Source: Chalciporus piperatus (Eukaryota; Basidiomycota; Agaricomycetes; Boletales; Boletaceae). From it: a DNA stretch of 64,000 nt. Below are positions 12,050 through 24,083 of this stretch, piece by piece. The translations under genes and the position numbers were made by a program. The stretch covers positions 186,001 through 250,000 of the forward strand of contig JBBPTG010000020.1 in NCBI GenBank assembly GCA_038093975.1, given 5' to 3'. The notes under the pieces are model-generated. The model did not search any database. It had not been told where the DNA came from and was given only the letters and a program-made list of their open reading frames with translations. How positions within the stretch are numbered: the stretch's first letter is position 1; every line of letters begins with the position of its first letter.

Positions 12050-14290
12050 CTAGTACACGGCTCGCTCCACACAAGAACGAACGACGTCTTCCCTCGCTGC
12101 TGATCTACAGACGATCGAGCATGAATACGGAAGTGGACGCCTGCGAAGACGAGGCGCCGGACGTTAACTCCGATCACCGCCATCATGCCTCAAGTGAAGC
12201 GACCTACCGAATGACGCCCGCCGTAAAATTTGGTTCGACCTCAATTTCCCTCCCCAGGCCATCCTTGCGCTTCTCGATGTTGAACAGCGCCAGCATGCTC
12301 ACCATTCCCATCCATAGCACGGCGTCGGCGACCCATTTGCCTGGGCAGTGCCTTCGTCCAAAGCCGAATGCTACCCTGGATGCGAGTGGGTCGTCGATAA
12401 GACTCCCGTCTTCATTGAGGTGCCGCTCCGGGTTGAAGACATAAGGTTCAGTATATTCGCTTTCCTCATGATGAATTTCCCTACAATAAAGCGAGAAACA
12501 ACAATGTCAAAAACTGTCCAAGCATCTCGTTGGGTATCACTTACCAGACATTGGGCATGATCATCGTCCCTGCCCACGCATGTCAAAAGTATACCTCACT
12601 CACAAAGTCACAACACATACCCTTTGGGATGAAATATCCCTCAAAGACATCATCGCACGATGTCATATGAGGTAACGCTACATCACACACGGTCAGCACA
12701 TAGACCCACAACCTCAACGAACCACTTACCTAACGGTGCGACGCTATGCCATCTCATCGTCTCTCGAAGCACCGCTTCGACATACGGGAGCGACTTTCGA
12801 TGACTGAAATCCGGAAGCACACCTCCAGCCAACACCGAATCGATCTCAGCTTGTGCCCGATGTTGAGCATCTGGGTAAAGCATCATCGCCATCAGGAACG
12901 CCAGCAAAGTTGCCGTGCTCTGCCATACATACTCCCTAAGCCCCCACCCATCTCATGGAACGCGTCGCGATGCAACTCACCGTATCAAAGCCCGCTAGAA
13001 ACAGCATCAGAAAACACCTCTATAATGAGCCCCAAAACGTGGCCTACCAATGTAAACAGTAGCCGCACATTCTCTAACGGCTTTCTCCTGATTTGCACGA
13101 TCCTCCTCTCCATTTATCCTGTTCAAAAGTGCCGACACCATGGACCTCGCAACGGAACCAGCCTCCTGGGTCAGGGAGTCATTTTAAATCCTATCAGAAA
13201 GAAGCTAGATGACATTTCCCATACCATGTTCTTCCGGGCGTATTCAAATGGACCGTGCAGGGACCTCAGGGATAACTCCTGAGACCTCAACGCATCTCTT
13301 TTGAACATTGCGCCCGGGAACCAAGCGGGGATATTAGCCACTGCATCCGAATCATACATCAGTTCCCTGCGGGTCCGCAGCCCGTTGAGTGTTCATTGGA
13401 GCGTACTCACGAAAAGGAAAGGCCGTAAGCATCGCGTTCCGCTCAGGGGGCAACCCTACATTGAGTAATTTGACAAACTCTGCTAGCGATCTCACGAGGG
13501 GTGCGTCCATCGAATTCGTCTCATATCCGTAGGTAAGTTCCATGGTGATGGAGACCACGTACCTGGACAGGAGAAATTAAGATATATTCGCAAAAAAAAA
13601 TGACAAAATGGAACCGTAAACATAACTTACAATTCAAGATGATTCTCGAAATCATCAGGTGTGTCCAGGAGGCTTTGTAGCAACCTCCTGGCTTTGGATC
13701 GGTAAAGATCCTGGTACGACTCAACGACCTCCAATTTTAACGTTTGATGAAACATCCTCCGGTGGGTCCGCCATTCTGGACCATACGGAAGAAATGCTGT
13801 GGTAAAGTCGATACCAAACCTGTCGACGGCGAACGGCAACATCATTGTCACGTGGTGATCGGCGTAGAACGGTGCTTGTTAAACTCACAGTTTACTGATG
13901 CAGGTCGACGGACGTCCAGAATAGAAGGACGAACGTTGATCGAGCAACTGTCTCGCGACTTTGCTCGAATTGACGATGACGACGTCCTGGTCTAGTAGCC
14001 GGCAATATACGATGGGTCCTGTCGTCGAAGATAGGAGTCAAGTAACCAGCGGGACAAGCAACGGGCAAACTTCCCGCACCGTATTTTTTTCGCCAGGTAC
14101 TATATGTGAGCCATGGTCGGTCACAATCGATGTCAAGAATGTTGCCAATGAGTGGTAGAGGCTTGGGACCAGGGGGTAATGGGAGCCCATTTTTCGTCCT
14201 CGACTTGCGATGGCAGTAGAGAACCAAGGACCCGAGGACTAAAACCAGAGCCAGGACAAGGTGCAACACATCACGCAGAGAGGAGGACAT
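12050..14290 (-). CDS. Cytochrome P450 monooxygenase
   Basis: Membrane-anchored haem-thiolate monooxygenase, split by many short introns. The first exon codes a hydrophobic anchor (HLVLALVLVLGSLVLY) and the proline-rich hinge LPLPPGPKPLPLIGN. Later exons give the C-helix region PYGPEWRTHRRMFHQTL, the I-helix motif AGFDT near 12,990, the K-helix ExxR (VEAVLRETMRWHSV) near 12,780, and the haem-binding signature FGFGRRHCPGK near 12,340, which fits FxxGxRxCxG. The coding part appears to end with a small last exon (12140-12050) giving RPLPYSCSI, the usual C-terminal strand of basidiomycete P450s; without that splice the protein would stop about 30 residues earlier at 12,206. All key residues are present. 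Substrate unknown. The neighbours do not suggest a biosynthetic cluster. Confidence 0.88.
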
Positions 14291-14919
14291 TCTTGGTGTA
14301 TGGTAGCCCTAGGAAGCCCCCATTTATAGGTCCAGGGCTCACCGACATATCCCTGTTCCAGTTCATTGGCAATGGTAAACCCGACCAGTCGCATCACAAA
14401 TTATACTGCACTCTGTCAGAATCCCCAGAAGTCCTGACACGCACCACGTAATTAATAGCCCTGGAGGCCATGATAATCGCATCATCAATTCGCGACGCAG
14501 GGAATACGGTTAGGGCGTTCGAAATTGTCCGAGATGAGAACCTTCGCCGCGGTGTCTCTTGTTTAAGATTTCGGGCCCTTTTTGAATTGTAAATTATCCC
14601 CCATTCTCCGATTACCTTCGTGGCTTCTCAGAGTCCGTTTCTGAAATAGGTGATCAGGTTTCCATCTCTACGAAGCTGTAAAACGAGATGCGATATTAAA
14701 CTGGACATTACAACATCGAAACAACAGACAGGGAGGCGTACAGGGACTTGGTATTCATGGAGATCATGGTCAGGGTCCAGTGCAAGACGGTATGAAGACT
14801 GGGAAAATGCTGGATGTGGGTGTTGAAAGACGTAAAATGTCCCGAGAGTACAAAAAACAGGCTCTGAGGCGAAAAAAGGGGTCCTGTGCTTGCGAGCTTG
14901 TCGCTGTGCACAACGCCGT
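14291..14919. other. Intergenic, P450 upstream region
   Basis: About 630 bp hold the P450 promoter side and the 3' end of the kinase gene. No gene or repeat was recognised. Confidence 0.4.
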
Positions 14920-17062
14920 TCATCGGGTCACGGCTGCAGATACAGAGTGTCGCTTGGGATTGTGGATTTGCCGGGCTTTCATCAACGGGGATGGAAATTG
15001 CGGGCTGTTCCCGCCGTGCCCGCCGTGCCCGTGTTGTTGTACGGATCGAATGGGACGGATACCGCAATCCCGAGGAGCCACTTCTCCACATTTGACGTGT
15101 GCACTGTCGATGGAAGACACAATAAACGGTCAGCATACGAGCCGCATCGTCAGATAGGGACCTTCTTCGTCCGAGCGCATCGAATCTACCCACCGAAGTC
15201 CGCAGTCGTCACACTCTAAAACAGGCTTCCACCCAATCCTCTTGGCACAAATATCACATTTCTGAACCAGAAGCCCACTCGAGAAGAACAACTCAAGTGG
15301 GTTCCAACCACCATCGAGATGGCGGGCGGGCGAAGTGGATCCGGTACGTTTTGCTCCTGGTCTGATCAATGTAAATCTGTGCAACATAGAGACAATAGAA
15401 GAATGTCCCTTCGTTGCACGGGTGGTTGACTGGACTGAGGACTGAGCGGTATGATATGTCTGTACAGAAAGAATGGAATCCGAGTTGGTGGGCGTGCTGT
15501 CATCTGTGGAAGATGTTGCACCCGGAGTGATAGGGTCCGACGTAGCATTGGGATCTGGATAGGGTCGGATCGTGAGAATTGAAGATAAAGATGGTGGAAC
15601 GCTTTCAGTGGCGTTACCCGCATGTCCGCGAACAACGGTTGTGCTGTAGTCTGAGTACGTGCTCGAGGTGGTGTTGAGAAGAGGCGATGTACTGTTCTCA
15701 CTGTGGCCTGGAAGGATGCATCCGAGTCAGGGTGGGCTTTCGCACCGCGAGGTGAATTACCCACCGTTAGTAGCCCCACCATTACTCCAATCGCTGTTGA
15801 GGTACATATGAAGGCCTTCCACGGCTTCTACAAGCTCTTCATCGCTATCCTCTTCCCCACTCGAGAGAGCCGCCAGGACATCCTCTGCGACCGTGGGCGT
15901 CGAATGTCTGATGTCTTTTCCGACCCCCATGCCAAAGCTGGGTATACGAGGAGCCCCCGATCGCTTGCCACCTGTCATGAATTTGACGCTGCCTAGGTGA
16001 AGATCCTCAGTTTCGGGGCGAGCCAGTACCTCTGCTTCAATCTCCTGGAGACGCTCAAGGATATTACGAGTAGTCGGCCGCGCAGCCGGATCTTCGGCCA
16101 AGCAATCGAGGCAAAGAGTAAGGAATGCGGGTGGGCAGCCAGGATGCAGGTTCACTAGGCTATGCACCTCCTCCGTATCGATCCCGAAGGATGGCCCAGC
16201 GCGTTTGAAATGACGGTCATCAGCAAGTCGTCGAGAGGCTATCTCACAGAAAATTATTCCAAGAGAATATATATCCGTCTGGAGGTCAAACTCGCGGCCC
16301 ATGAGTATTTCGGGAGACATGTAGGAGTCCGTGCCGCAGAATGTGAGCCTCTTGCTCTCCTCCTCGTTCCGCGCGGCGATGCGAGCGAAACCAAAGTCGG
16401 TGATCTTGAGACGTCCATTGGCGGTGACGAGTAGGTTCTCGCCCTTCAGATCACGGTGGATACACTTGCGGGCATGTAGGTAGGCTAAGGCGCGGGCGAT
16501 GTCGGTTGCAAAGGATATCCGGAGGCGCCAAGGAAAGGGCCTGTGCTTGTCGAAAATATACTGTCGCAAATTTCCTGATGGATAGGTGAGTATCAAATAA
16601 TCAATATATTTAGACACCTTACCTCCCTCTATGAATTCCGAGACGATAAAGATTCGTCCATCAGGCGGGGGTGCGCGAGAAAGCCCGAGATATAAAACGA
16701 CATTTGGATGCCGTGCTTCCCTTGAAACAAGGTGACCAAGAGAGATGGCAGTCGAAAGAATTTAGTTACTTCATGAGTCGCCATTCTCTCTCAAAATATT
16801 TGGCGACGTCATAGCTGGTGGACGGGAGAACCTCCTTGATCGCCACGTCGATCCCGAGGTAAGAGCCTTGGGGAAATATCAGGGTCGAAGAGACACGATC
16901 CGACATGAACGTACACACCTTTGTGTACGTTCCCAAATGAGCCGGATCCAAGCTTCTTCCAGTCCCCTTTGATATCCTGCCAAGAGCATATACCTCCATG
17001 GGCCAAGGGGGAAGGAGGAGAGCGCGTACCTCGAAAGGAATTACATCGAATGCATCGGACAT
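14920..17062 (-). CDS. TKL-like protein kinase with C-terminal C1 zinc finger
   Basis: The start is ATG at 17062, MSDAFDVIPFE, with introns after residue 11 and again after the glycine loop. The kinase domain is complete: loop LGSGSFGNVHKG, ATP lysine in DVAIKEVL, catalytic loop HRDLKGENLLV, activation segment DFGFARIA, then TFCGTDSYMSPEILMG in place of the usual APE. The most similar family by feel is tyrosine-kinase-like/LIM-kinase-like Ser/Thr kinases. After an acidic linker (SSGEEDSDEELVEAVEGL) and a variable region, the last two exons form a C1-type finger: CDICAKRIGWKPVLECDDC, then HVKC and a final C. The join at CTTCG/T restores GLRAHVKC. The domain order kinase then C1 is the reverse of protein kinase C. 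The stop is TGA at 14922-14920. Exons between 15.1 and 15.75 kb are only roughly placed. Confidence 0.82.
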
Positions 17063-17511
17063 GGCCCGTTGACTACGTGGTCGACAGTGTCAACAAGTGT
17101 GGTTGTGGATAGGGCGGGCGGTCGGAACAAGCCTGGAGCTGGTCAGTGAGCAACTTTGTTGGTCCAACTCAGATGAAGCGACACGTGATGTATACAAGCT
17201 AGTACTTAGAGGCTAGTAGTACAAGTGGTAGTAGGCTACTACTACTAATCTTATCTAGGATAATCTACAACCATGACCACCTGTCAAAGCAAAACTTGAC
17301 AACTTGACAACCGCGGAACCAGAGGTTCGATCCCGCCAATGAACGCGCGGAAGGCCGACAGTAGCCGACAGTGCACCGCGTGGACTGGCCAGGCAAAGTT
17401 TAAAGTCCTCGCCTTATCGCCCCGAAAATAAACATGCCGGAATCATGAAAGGGACCGCGGTGAAGACGCGTAACGTTGTCCACTGTACACTTCTCCACTG
17501 GCAGAGAGGTC
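17063..17511. promoter_or_regulatory. Divergent promoter region, CTA/TAG-repeat rich
   Basis: About 450 bp separate the kinase (minus) from the NCS1 transporter (plus). At about 17,200-17,260 there is a cluster of TAGTA/TACTA steps including AGTGGTAGTAGGCTACTACTA, partly self-complementary. A similar cluster lies between the SET and SFT2 genes at 44.79-44.84 kb. Function is unknown. Confidence 0.4.
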
Positions 17512-19781
17512 ATGGATTTCTTTCGATTATCGCGTTGGGCCCTTGAACCGGAGAAAACAACGTTCGCTGCTAATGGCTGGAGCAACAAAGATATGGATCC
17601 AGTTCCTCCCCATCTGAGAACATGGACGTGAGTCGCGCCATATCGTTCGACTTAGAACGAATAAGTTATCCTTTTCTCACAGAACTTGGAATTATGTGTG
17701 TCAAGCCCATATTGTCGACTTTTCACATCCTTTATCCAAATTCCACATAGATCACCTATTGGTTATCCGATGCAGCTACGCTTCCGGTTTGGGAGCTTGC
17801 TAGTTCCATGTTGGCTGTTGGTCTCTCCTGGTACGTTGTCTCGGTTCGTCTACTGCCTGGGGTGCTAAGGTCACCAAGGCGCCAGGCTCTTCCATGCATT
17901 GCTGCAGGCTACTTGATTATTTCCTTGGTGATGGTACTAAATGGAACTATCGGTGCCCGCCTCCATGTCGCCTTTCCTGTCTTGAACAGATCGTCGTTCG
18001 GCTTCTGGTTCAGCTACTTTACTGTGCTCAGTCGGGTCGTCCTTTCCATGTTCTGGTTCGCTATTCAGGTAAGCCATCGTCTTTACAATAATTACAGCCA
18101 ACTCGCCGACAAATAGTCTGGCAGTCCTACAACGGATCACAATGCGTGTATCAAGTAAGATTTTATTTAGCTCAAGATATTCACGTCACTATTTATGCTG
18201 AGCATCGTTTCAGATGATCAAAGCTATCTGGCCATCAATCGCGAGAATGCCAAACCATCTCCCAGCGACTGCAAGCATCACGAGCTCAGGTCTCTTGTGC
18301 TATTTCATCTATTGGCTGATCCAATTCCCATTCGTGACGCTCTCACCGCAAAGAGTGAAATGGTTGTTCCTCGCGAAAGCCGTGGTAGTCCCGATAGCCT
18401 GGATAGCGATGGTGATATGGGCATTCGTTAGAGTGCCATCATCCAGTGGACTTTTTACTCAACACGCCACGATCACTGGCCCACAGCTCTCTTGGACTTG
18501 GCTAAGCGCAATGAATAGTGCCCTGGGTATATACGCCAGTTTGTCTGTCAATATCCCAGACTTCACTGTGAGTTCTCTTCCCTGATGTGACAAACACGAC
18601 TTATCCAAAGACTAGCGCTATGCGAAAGACGAGAAAGCGTAAGTTCTCCCTGGTATGTGGTCGAGAATGCAAGCTGAAACGCCGTCTCCTAGTCAATTCG
18701 TGCAACCCTTGATCATACCCATCGCATTCATCCTCTGTAGTTTTGCTGGTATTGCGGTGACCAGCGCCGGAATCAAGATATACGGAGAAGTACTCTGGGA
18801 CCCCATGCTCCTCATTGATAGATGGGATAACCGCGCTGCTGCTTTCTTTGTGTCTTTCGCTTTTGCCCTTGCGACCATTGCGTCAAACATTAGCGCTAAC
18901 TCGTTTGGCGCTGGCAATGACATGACAGTTTTGTGTCCCAAGGTGACGTTCATGCGAGGAGTTGTTGGTAGATTACTGACACGAACGTTGAACAGTACAT
19001 TAACATCAGACGCGGTCAAATAATTTGTGCATTCATCGGTGGTTGGGCTTTGGCTCCTTGGGAAATCCTGGCCAAGTAAGCGTTGCGAGTTGCTGACGAG
19101 CAAGACCCATCTGACTCGACGTCAAAGTGCCCAAGGTTTTTTAAACTTTATGAATGGCTACACTATATTCTTGGGTCCATTTGCCGGCATCATGGTCACA
19201 GATGTACGTTTCCCGTCCGTACATAGTTTCTTGCTCGCGTGCTCATCAATCCGTTGCAACCACAGTTTTGGTTAGTTCACCGAGGCAAAGTTGACGTCCC
19301 TGCCATGTACGATCCAAACGGTCGATACCGCTACACAGGAGGCGTTGTGAGTCGTCGAAATACCAATCACATTTCTGTCAACCTCTGACGTACCACTGGC
19401 GAAAGAACTGGCGTGCTGTCCTCGCAGTAGTCGTAACGGTGGCACCCACCTTTCCAGGTCTTATCAACTCCATCAACCCATCCATCAAGGTCGGATATGC
19501 GACTCGTCTATTCGACATAGCCTGGATGTATGGTGTACGTTCACCGGTCCTCGTCTACCTGGCACGTATATGCTGAACTCTCGATTACTGGCCAGTTCGT
19601 GGTAGCATCTGTGGTGTACTACATCACCTCTGTCCTTTTCCCTGCACGGGAGACGTTCGTTGAGAAACTCGTCCTAGCGAATGACGCAATTCTGGATGAC
19701 GTCCATGGCGAGGACTATCGCATTCATGGTAGTACTGCTGATCCGGAGGGAGGGGAAGACGTCAACAGCAAAGAAAAGTAG
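17512..19781 (+). CDS. NCS1-family nucleobase/allantoin permease
   Basis: Plasma-membrane cation symporter for purines, pyrimidines or related compounds. The first exon from ATG 17512 gives the cytosolic start with NKDMDPVPPHLRTW, typical of NCS1 proteins. Successive exons supply membrane segments: YWLSDAATLPVWELASSM, GYLIISLVMVLNGTIGARL, AFPVLNRSSFGFW, then TGPQLSWTWLSAMNSALG, ITSAGI-type helices (GIAVTSAGIKIYGE), ASNISANSFGAGNDM, and INIRRGQIICAFIGGW near 19,000. The C-terminus has FVVASVVYYITSVLFPARET and a charged tail with the stop at 19781. About twelve transmembrane helices would be expected. At least eight short introns interrupt the gene. Substrate cannot be read from the sequence; uracil/uridine/allantoin permeases are the closest relatives by motif. 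Confidence 0.85.
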
Positions 19782-20495
19782 TCCACTGTAGAAGCCTCTC
19801 CCTATCTTCTTTGGATAGAATAGTGGAACAAGTCATCCATGAGAGGACACTGACGTACAATGACATTGCTGTTACTTATGCTCCGAGTTTTCGGAGAATG
19901 AGGTTCTGTTAAACCCAAGCCCGATGCGGTGACGGGTTCTACTGACTCAGACGGGTTCGACAACAAACCAGGCTGCCGGGAAACTCATCAGGAGCTTTCT
20001 GCTCTATACTACTTGCTATACTACATATTCTTCGTGCAAAAGCACACGGCTTCCCTCCCCGGGAATAAAGTGTCTAATACACGCAAAAGTTCCCCACGAG
20101 GGTCCGATTCCGGTGCCTCGTCCTCAGGCTGGGATCATCACCACATCACCAACGTCGCAGGGTCAGCCGGGGAGACCAGGCCAGAACTCTGAGAGTTTTA
20201 CTGCGTCACGAACCTGTGGGGGGAAAGGTGTTGTATCCTATCCAGGCGAATTCAACCTCGAATAAATACTGCATTCAAAGTTAGTCTAACGTTCTTCGCA
20301 ACTCTTGATATCCCATACTAAATGCAGAATTGGACGGGTATATGTACCTCCATCACATTAATATCAACCCAACATCTTTGCATCACCGACTGTCAAAGTC
20401 TTCTGCATGTAGCTGAACATAGTTCAAAAATCCCGTTTGACTACATGCCGACGTTAGCTCACGCTACCAGGCATGCGTTATCATGATATCACTCA
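19782..20495. other. Intergenic between convergent genes
   Basis: Shared 3' flank of the NCS1 permease and the MLKL-like gene, about 700 bp. No gene, repeat or RNA was recognised. Confidence 0.4.
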
Positions 20496-23400
20496 CTATC
20501 CGATCTTGTACGTGAAATGCCGATCCAGCGGAGGGCGTTCACTTCCCGGCAAGACGCACATAGGAGAAGACGACCAATAAGGTTCGTGGGACGGTGACAG
20601 CGCAGTGAAAAGGTACACGATGGACGGCATCGTGGGCTGATTGAAGTGAGGCTGGAAGCCAAACCCAGACGGCTGGTTGAAGCCGCCCTGCATGTGCTGG
20701 TGATGGAACTGGTTGGCCCCAAAAGGAGGGTTAGATAGCTGCATGTTTCGGTTCATCCCGAATGGTTGGGGTCGCACGTCTCTGATGTAGAAATCTTGAT
20801 GGGTGCCGGCATGGGTGACTGAGTGAACATAAACATACGATATCCTGGATGAAGAGGTAGGGTCTTACCAAGAACAAGTTCTTCTGGTTTGATCCCTGCG
20901 CCAAAGGCGATCTTCTTTCCGTGTTCAAGGAGATATTGCCACGCGGTCTTCACGGAGGCGACAAATGCTTCGTGTATGACCACGACATCAATTTGTTTGT
21001 GTGGGGGCACTGCGACAGGCCACCTGCTACAACATCGAACACCAGTGATGATTAGTCAAGGAACTTGGAAGACGCACCCTGATATATTCATCGGCATTTC
21101 AAACACTTGTATAGGTTGTCGACGGATTGGTACATTTTCCCAACACCAGTGTTCTCCGACTGACTTCAAGGACACCTTCAATGCCGCAGCCTCGTCCTCG
21201 ATGACGTTACTCAGGCGGACAAACGAGTCCCAACCTTTGCCGGCGGGGATGTAGCCCAAATCACCGACAGAAAATTTGTTTGCAGGCACATTCCGTTCAT
21301 ACCAAGAATGATCGTGACCACCTGCATGGAACGTGAGGTCGCGGACTTGGCGCAACGTCAAGGATGGCGTCTCAAAATCGTTATCCTCGATGAGTTCCTG
21401 GAGCTTTGGTGACAGCTCAGGTGATTGGCTACCACTCGGTAGGAGCGACCGCGCTAGGGTTACCAAGTGGTTTATCTTTTTTTGCATATCCTCCGTAACT
21501 GGTGATTTGTCAGTGGAAAGTAAAGTAACCGTCGGTCGAAACGAACCGTCTTCATCCGAATGATCATGCGAATAAGTAACTCTTCCTCTATTCGGTAGCA
21601 TCTAGAAAGGAATGAGCCGAAAGGGACCAGGGGTATGGAATCACTCACATGCAGACAAGCGCTGAGCAACGTATGTGCTAAGCCATAGTTTCGCGCCGAA
21701 TACCATGTCCCCTCCCGCGGCGGAGGCAAGCCCACGACCAGTGTTTTCTGTGAATCAACGCGGAAACCTGAGGCCTGAAGAGCACTGCGGGTTAGCCAAA
21801 TAGGGTGGCACCCACCAAAAGAGCAATAGCTACCTCGAAAAAGTCCTGCACTTGGCTCTCCGTGAGGTTCAACTGTCTCTGGACGTAGAACGCCGTGTCC
21901 TGGTGACCGAATATTTAACGGAAAGCAGCACTAGGAGGGTAACGCAAGACACCTCACAGCAAGGTCACGGTACTTGAACGAAGGTGAGTGGTGCGTATCA
22001 TCATGGCGGGGGAAGGATGCATACAAACCGAAGCATGAGCTCCATGCAACTTGCAAGGCTTCCTGTTCGGAGAGTCTCACGCACAAGGGCTTCAGGTGTC
22101 TGCGTCTTTACTAACACGAGGGTCAGTGCTCTTGTACATGTCCAACCTACGCGGGTCACTCACCATTTGACAAAAGTATGAACGGAGTAGGCGTGTCTTC
22201 GTCGGAGAAGCCTAGCATCTGAGGTAAACAAGGGTGACTGCACCTGGTTATACTCCATGTAAGTAAACAACACGGGCGACTCACTACAGGTTCTGGAGCA
22301 TCTTGACGTCTCTCAGCCATTCCTATTCAAATCACTGTCAGAGGTGGTGAGGTGAAACAATTTCGACTGACTTTATATGCCTTCTCCTTCGGGTTATCAT
22401 ACTTCTTGATGAGAGCAGGTTGCCCTTGTACTTGCACCTCAGTCGCTCCAGACCACCAACCGGTCTTGAGTCGTGATCGGCCGCGCAGCATAACTTCGGA
22501 CTGGTGGTATCGTCGGAACTGAGAAAAAACGCGTCAGTGGAGCACCGTCACCAAGTGCTTCCGAAGCGTACCCCATGATCGTCATCTAACGTGAGCGAAG
22601 ACATCTCGTCGGGCAAATAGTGATCATTCAAAGAGTTTTTGATGCCTATCGTCGAGATCTCCGCGATGAGTTCCTCCGTTTGTGGCTCAACGACAGGTGA
22701 AGTAGATAATTCAGTGGGCTCAGAAACAATCACACCGGCAACTGTAGGCAAAGGTGGTCCTCTGATATCGAGTTCCTTGACTTCTGGTATACTTGAATCC
22801 TGGCTTGTCTTCTTCCTGTAAGGTGGTGGCTGAACTGATTCTTGGGACTCTTGAATCTCGCTGATTGTTGTGCCCTTGCGCGATAGCGTTTCGACAGTAT
22901 AATGCAAGTCAATGAGAGTGGCCAGCTGCATCGACATCGTAAGGTCGATTAGCACTTGCGTTAACAAGAAGACCGCCACCTACTTGAAAAGATTGCGCAG
23001 CGTCCTCCATCATCTTAGAATACTCCGCCAGCGCATCATCGATGAGACCCTTTCGTAGGAACCGGTCACTCCATTTCCAGTCTGCAAGCTGCTTCATGAA
23101 CTCGTAGATGAGTCTCAGGGTCCTAATGGGATAGATTGGTGACAGCGTCGAATCGCCGCTCAACGCCAATGCCACGAAAGGAACGAGGAAAGTGACACAC
23201 CCTTCGAATTTCTGCAGATTCAGCAGTAAACGCTCCGGCGCAGAAGTCCATCTCCCCCGCATCTGACCATCAATGTCGATCAATATCTGTGCAGCCCTCC
23301 GTGCCAAGCGGTCACAATCGGTTTTGTTCGCCTGTATGCTCTGTAACACGGTCGAACGAAGTGTGTGAACGGTCATGCAAGACCACGACCGACCGAAGTA

Positions 23401-23581
23401 GGGCGCAGAACAACATACTGACCTGGGCTGTCTCCAAGATCAACAGAACGACTGATACGACCGCTACCGCAGGTGGGAATTGGAGAGTCGAGAGAAGGTC
23501 CTTGCTCAATTTTGTCGTGGTGATGGCAGCTTGGAGGGGATCCACTCCGGAAACCTTGGAACGAATGAAGCGGAGCGGCAT
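20496..23581 (-). CDS. MLKL-type N-terminal bundle fused to a kinase-like (pseudokinase) domain
   Basis: Spliced by eye into 13 exons: 23581-23423, 23340-22984, 22925-22572, 22518-22372, 22322-22285, 22237-22164, 22110-22025, 21972-21958, 21899-21834, 21774-21649, 21601-21078, 21023-20869, 20818-20496; phases agree and give 807 residues. Residues 1 to about 190 resemble the four-helix N-terminal domain shared by MLKL and many agaricomycete proteins (VVLLILETAQSIQANKTD, CDRLARRAAQILIDI, then RGRWTSAPERLLLNLQKFE). A Pro/Glu/Ser-rich linker follows to 290. Residues 291 to about 580 look like a divergent kinase fold: GQPALIKKYD with a VAIK-like lysine near 328, EWLRDVKMLQNLYHPCLPQM, hinge-like TPTPFILLSN, and a late helix region SLTLRQVRDLTFHAG. 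No HRD or DFG motif is visible, so catalysis is doubtful. Residues 580-807 form a C-terminal region I do not recognise, ending LDRHFTYKIG. MLKL itself is a pore-forming cell-death executor; such a role here is inference. Confidence 0.75.
21958..21972 (-). other. 15-nt microexon of the MLKL-like gene
   Basis: Exon 8 codes only YRDLA. It is bounded by acceptor TTCAAG and donor GTGAGG and preserves phase between LMLRF and DTAFYVQRQL. Reading without it would leave no consistent acceptor with the right phase. Confidence 0.55.
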
Positions 23582-24083
23582 CGCAAATGATGTTGGCGAA
23601 ACAATGTTGAATCACGATAGCTCGTCCAGTATACGCGATCGCGAACGCGTCGAGCCTCACGTCTCGGCCCAAAGTCTAAGTTCGTGTCGGTAAGCCACCT
23701 ACTATGACCTCGAGTTATGTAAGTTGGGTTTCAGTGGGAAAGCTGCATGGAGCCAGCGAAGAGTTGTTGCGAGAATGTTGGTGAGGAAGCGCTGGGAAGA
23801 TTACGGTTTGCAGGCGGGCCCGGAGTGACAGATGATGACCATGACACGAATTCCTTGAGCTGCACGACCACATAGCCTGAGCAGTCCCTAGGCACATTCC
23901 TGGCTCGTAGCGAAGAGATGATGGTAATAGTCCACCGTGACTTGGGGGTGAGTCTAAGGATAAGGAAACGGAGAGACCGAGAGGAAGCAGGCGTTCACCC
24001 TAATAATCTAGCTGTCCTCCGCTGAGTCTACATATAAATCGGAAAATATTGTAAATATAAAGATGTGCATAAGGGCTGCTTCA
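23582..24083. other. Intergenic, upstream of MLKL-like gene
   Basis: About 500 bp between the MLKL-like start and the thioesterase stop. No feature was recognised. Confidence 0.4.

Noticed and set aside
14708..15219. Several plus- and minus-strand frames over the kinase 3' end
   Set aside because: Only the minus frame carrying HVKCGEVAPRDCG continues the C1 finger; the others are shadows.
17310..17345. Possible tRNA (GGTTCGATCCC resembles a T-loop)
   Set aside because: The bases around it do not form a five-pair T stem and no D or anticodon arm can be placed upstream.
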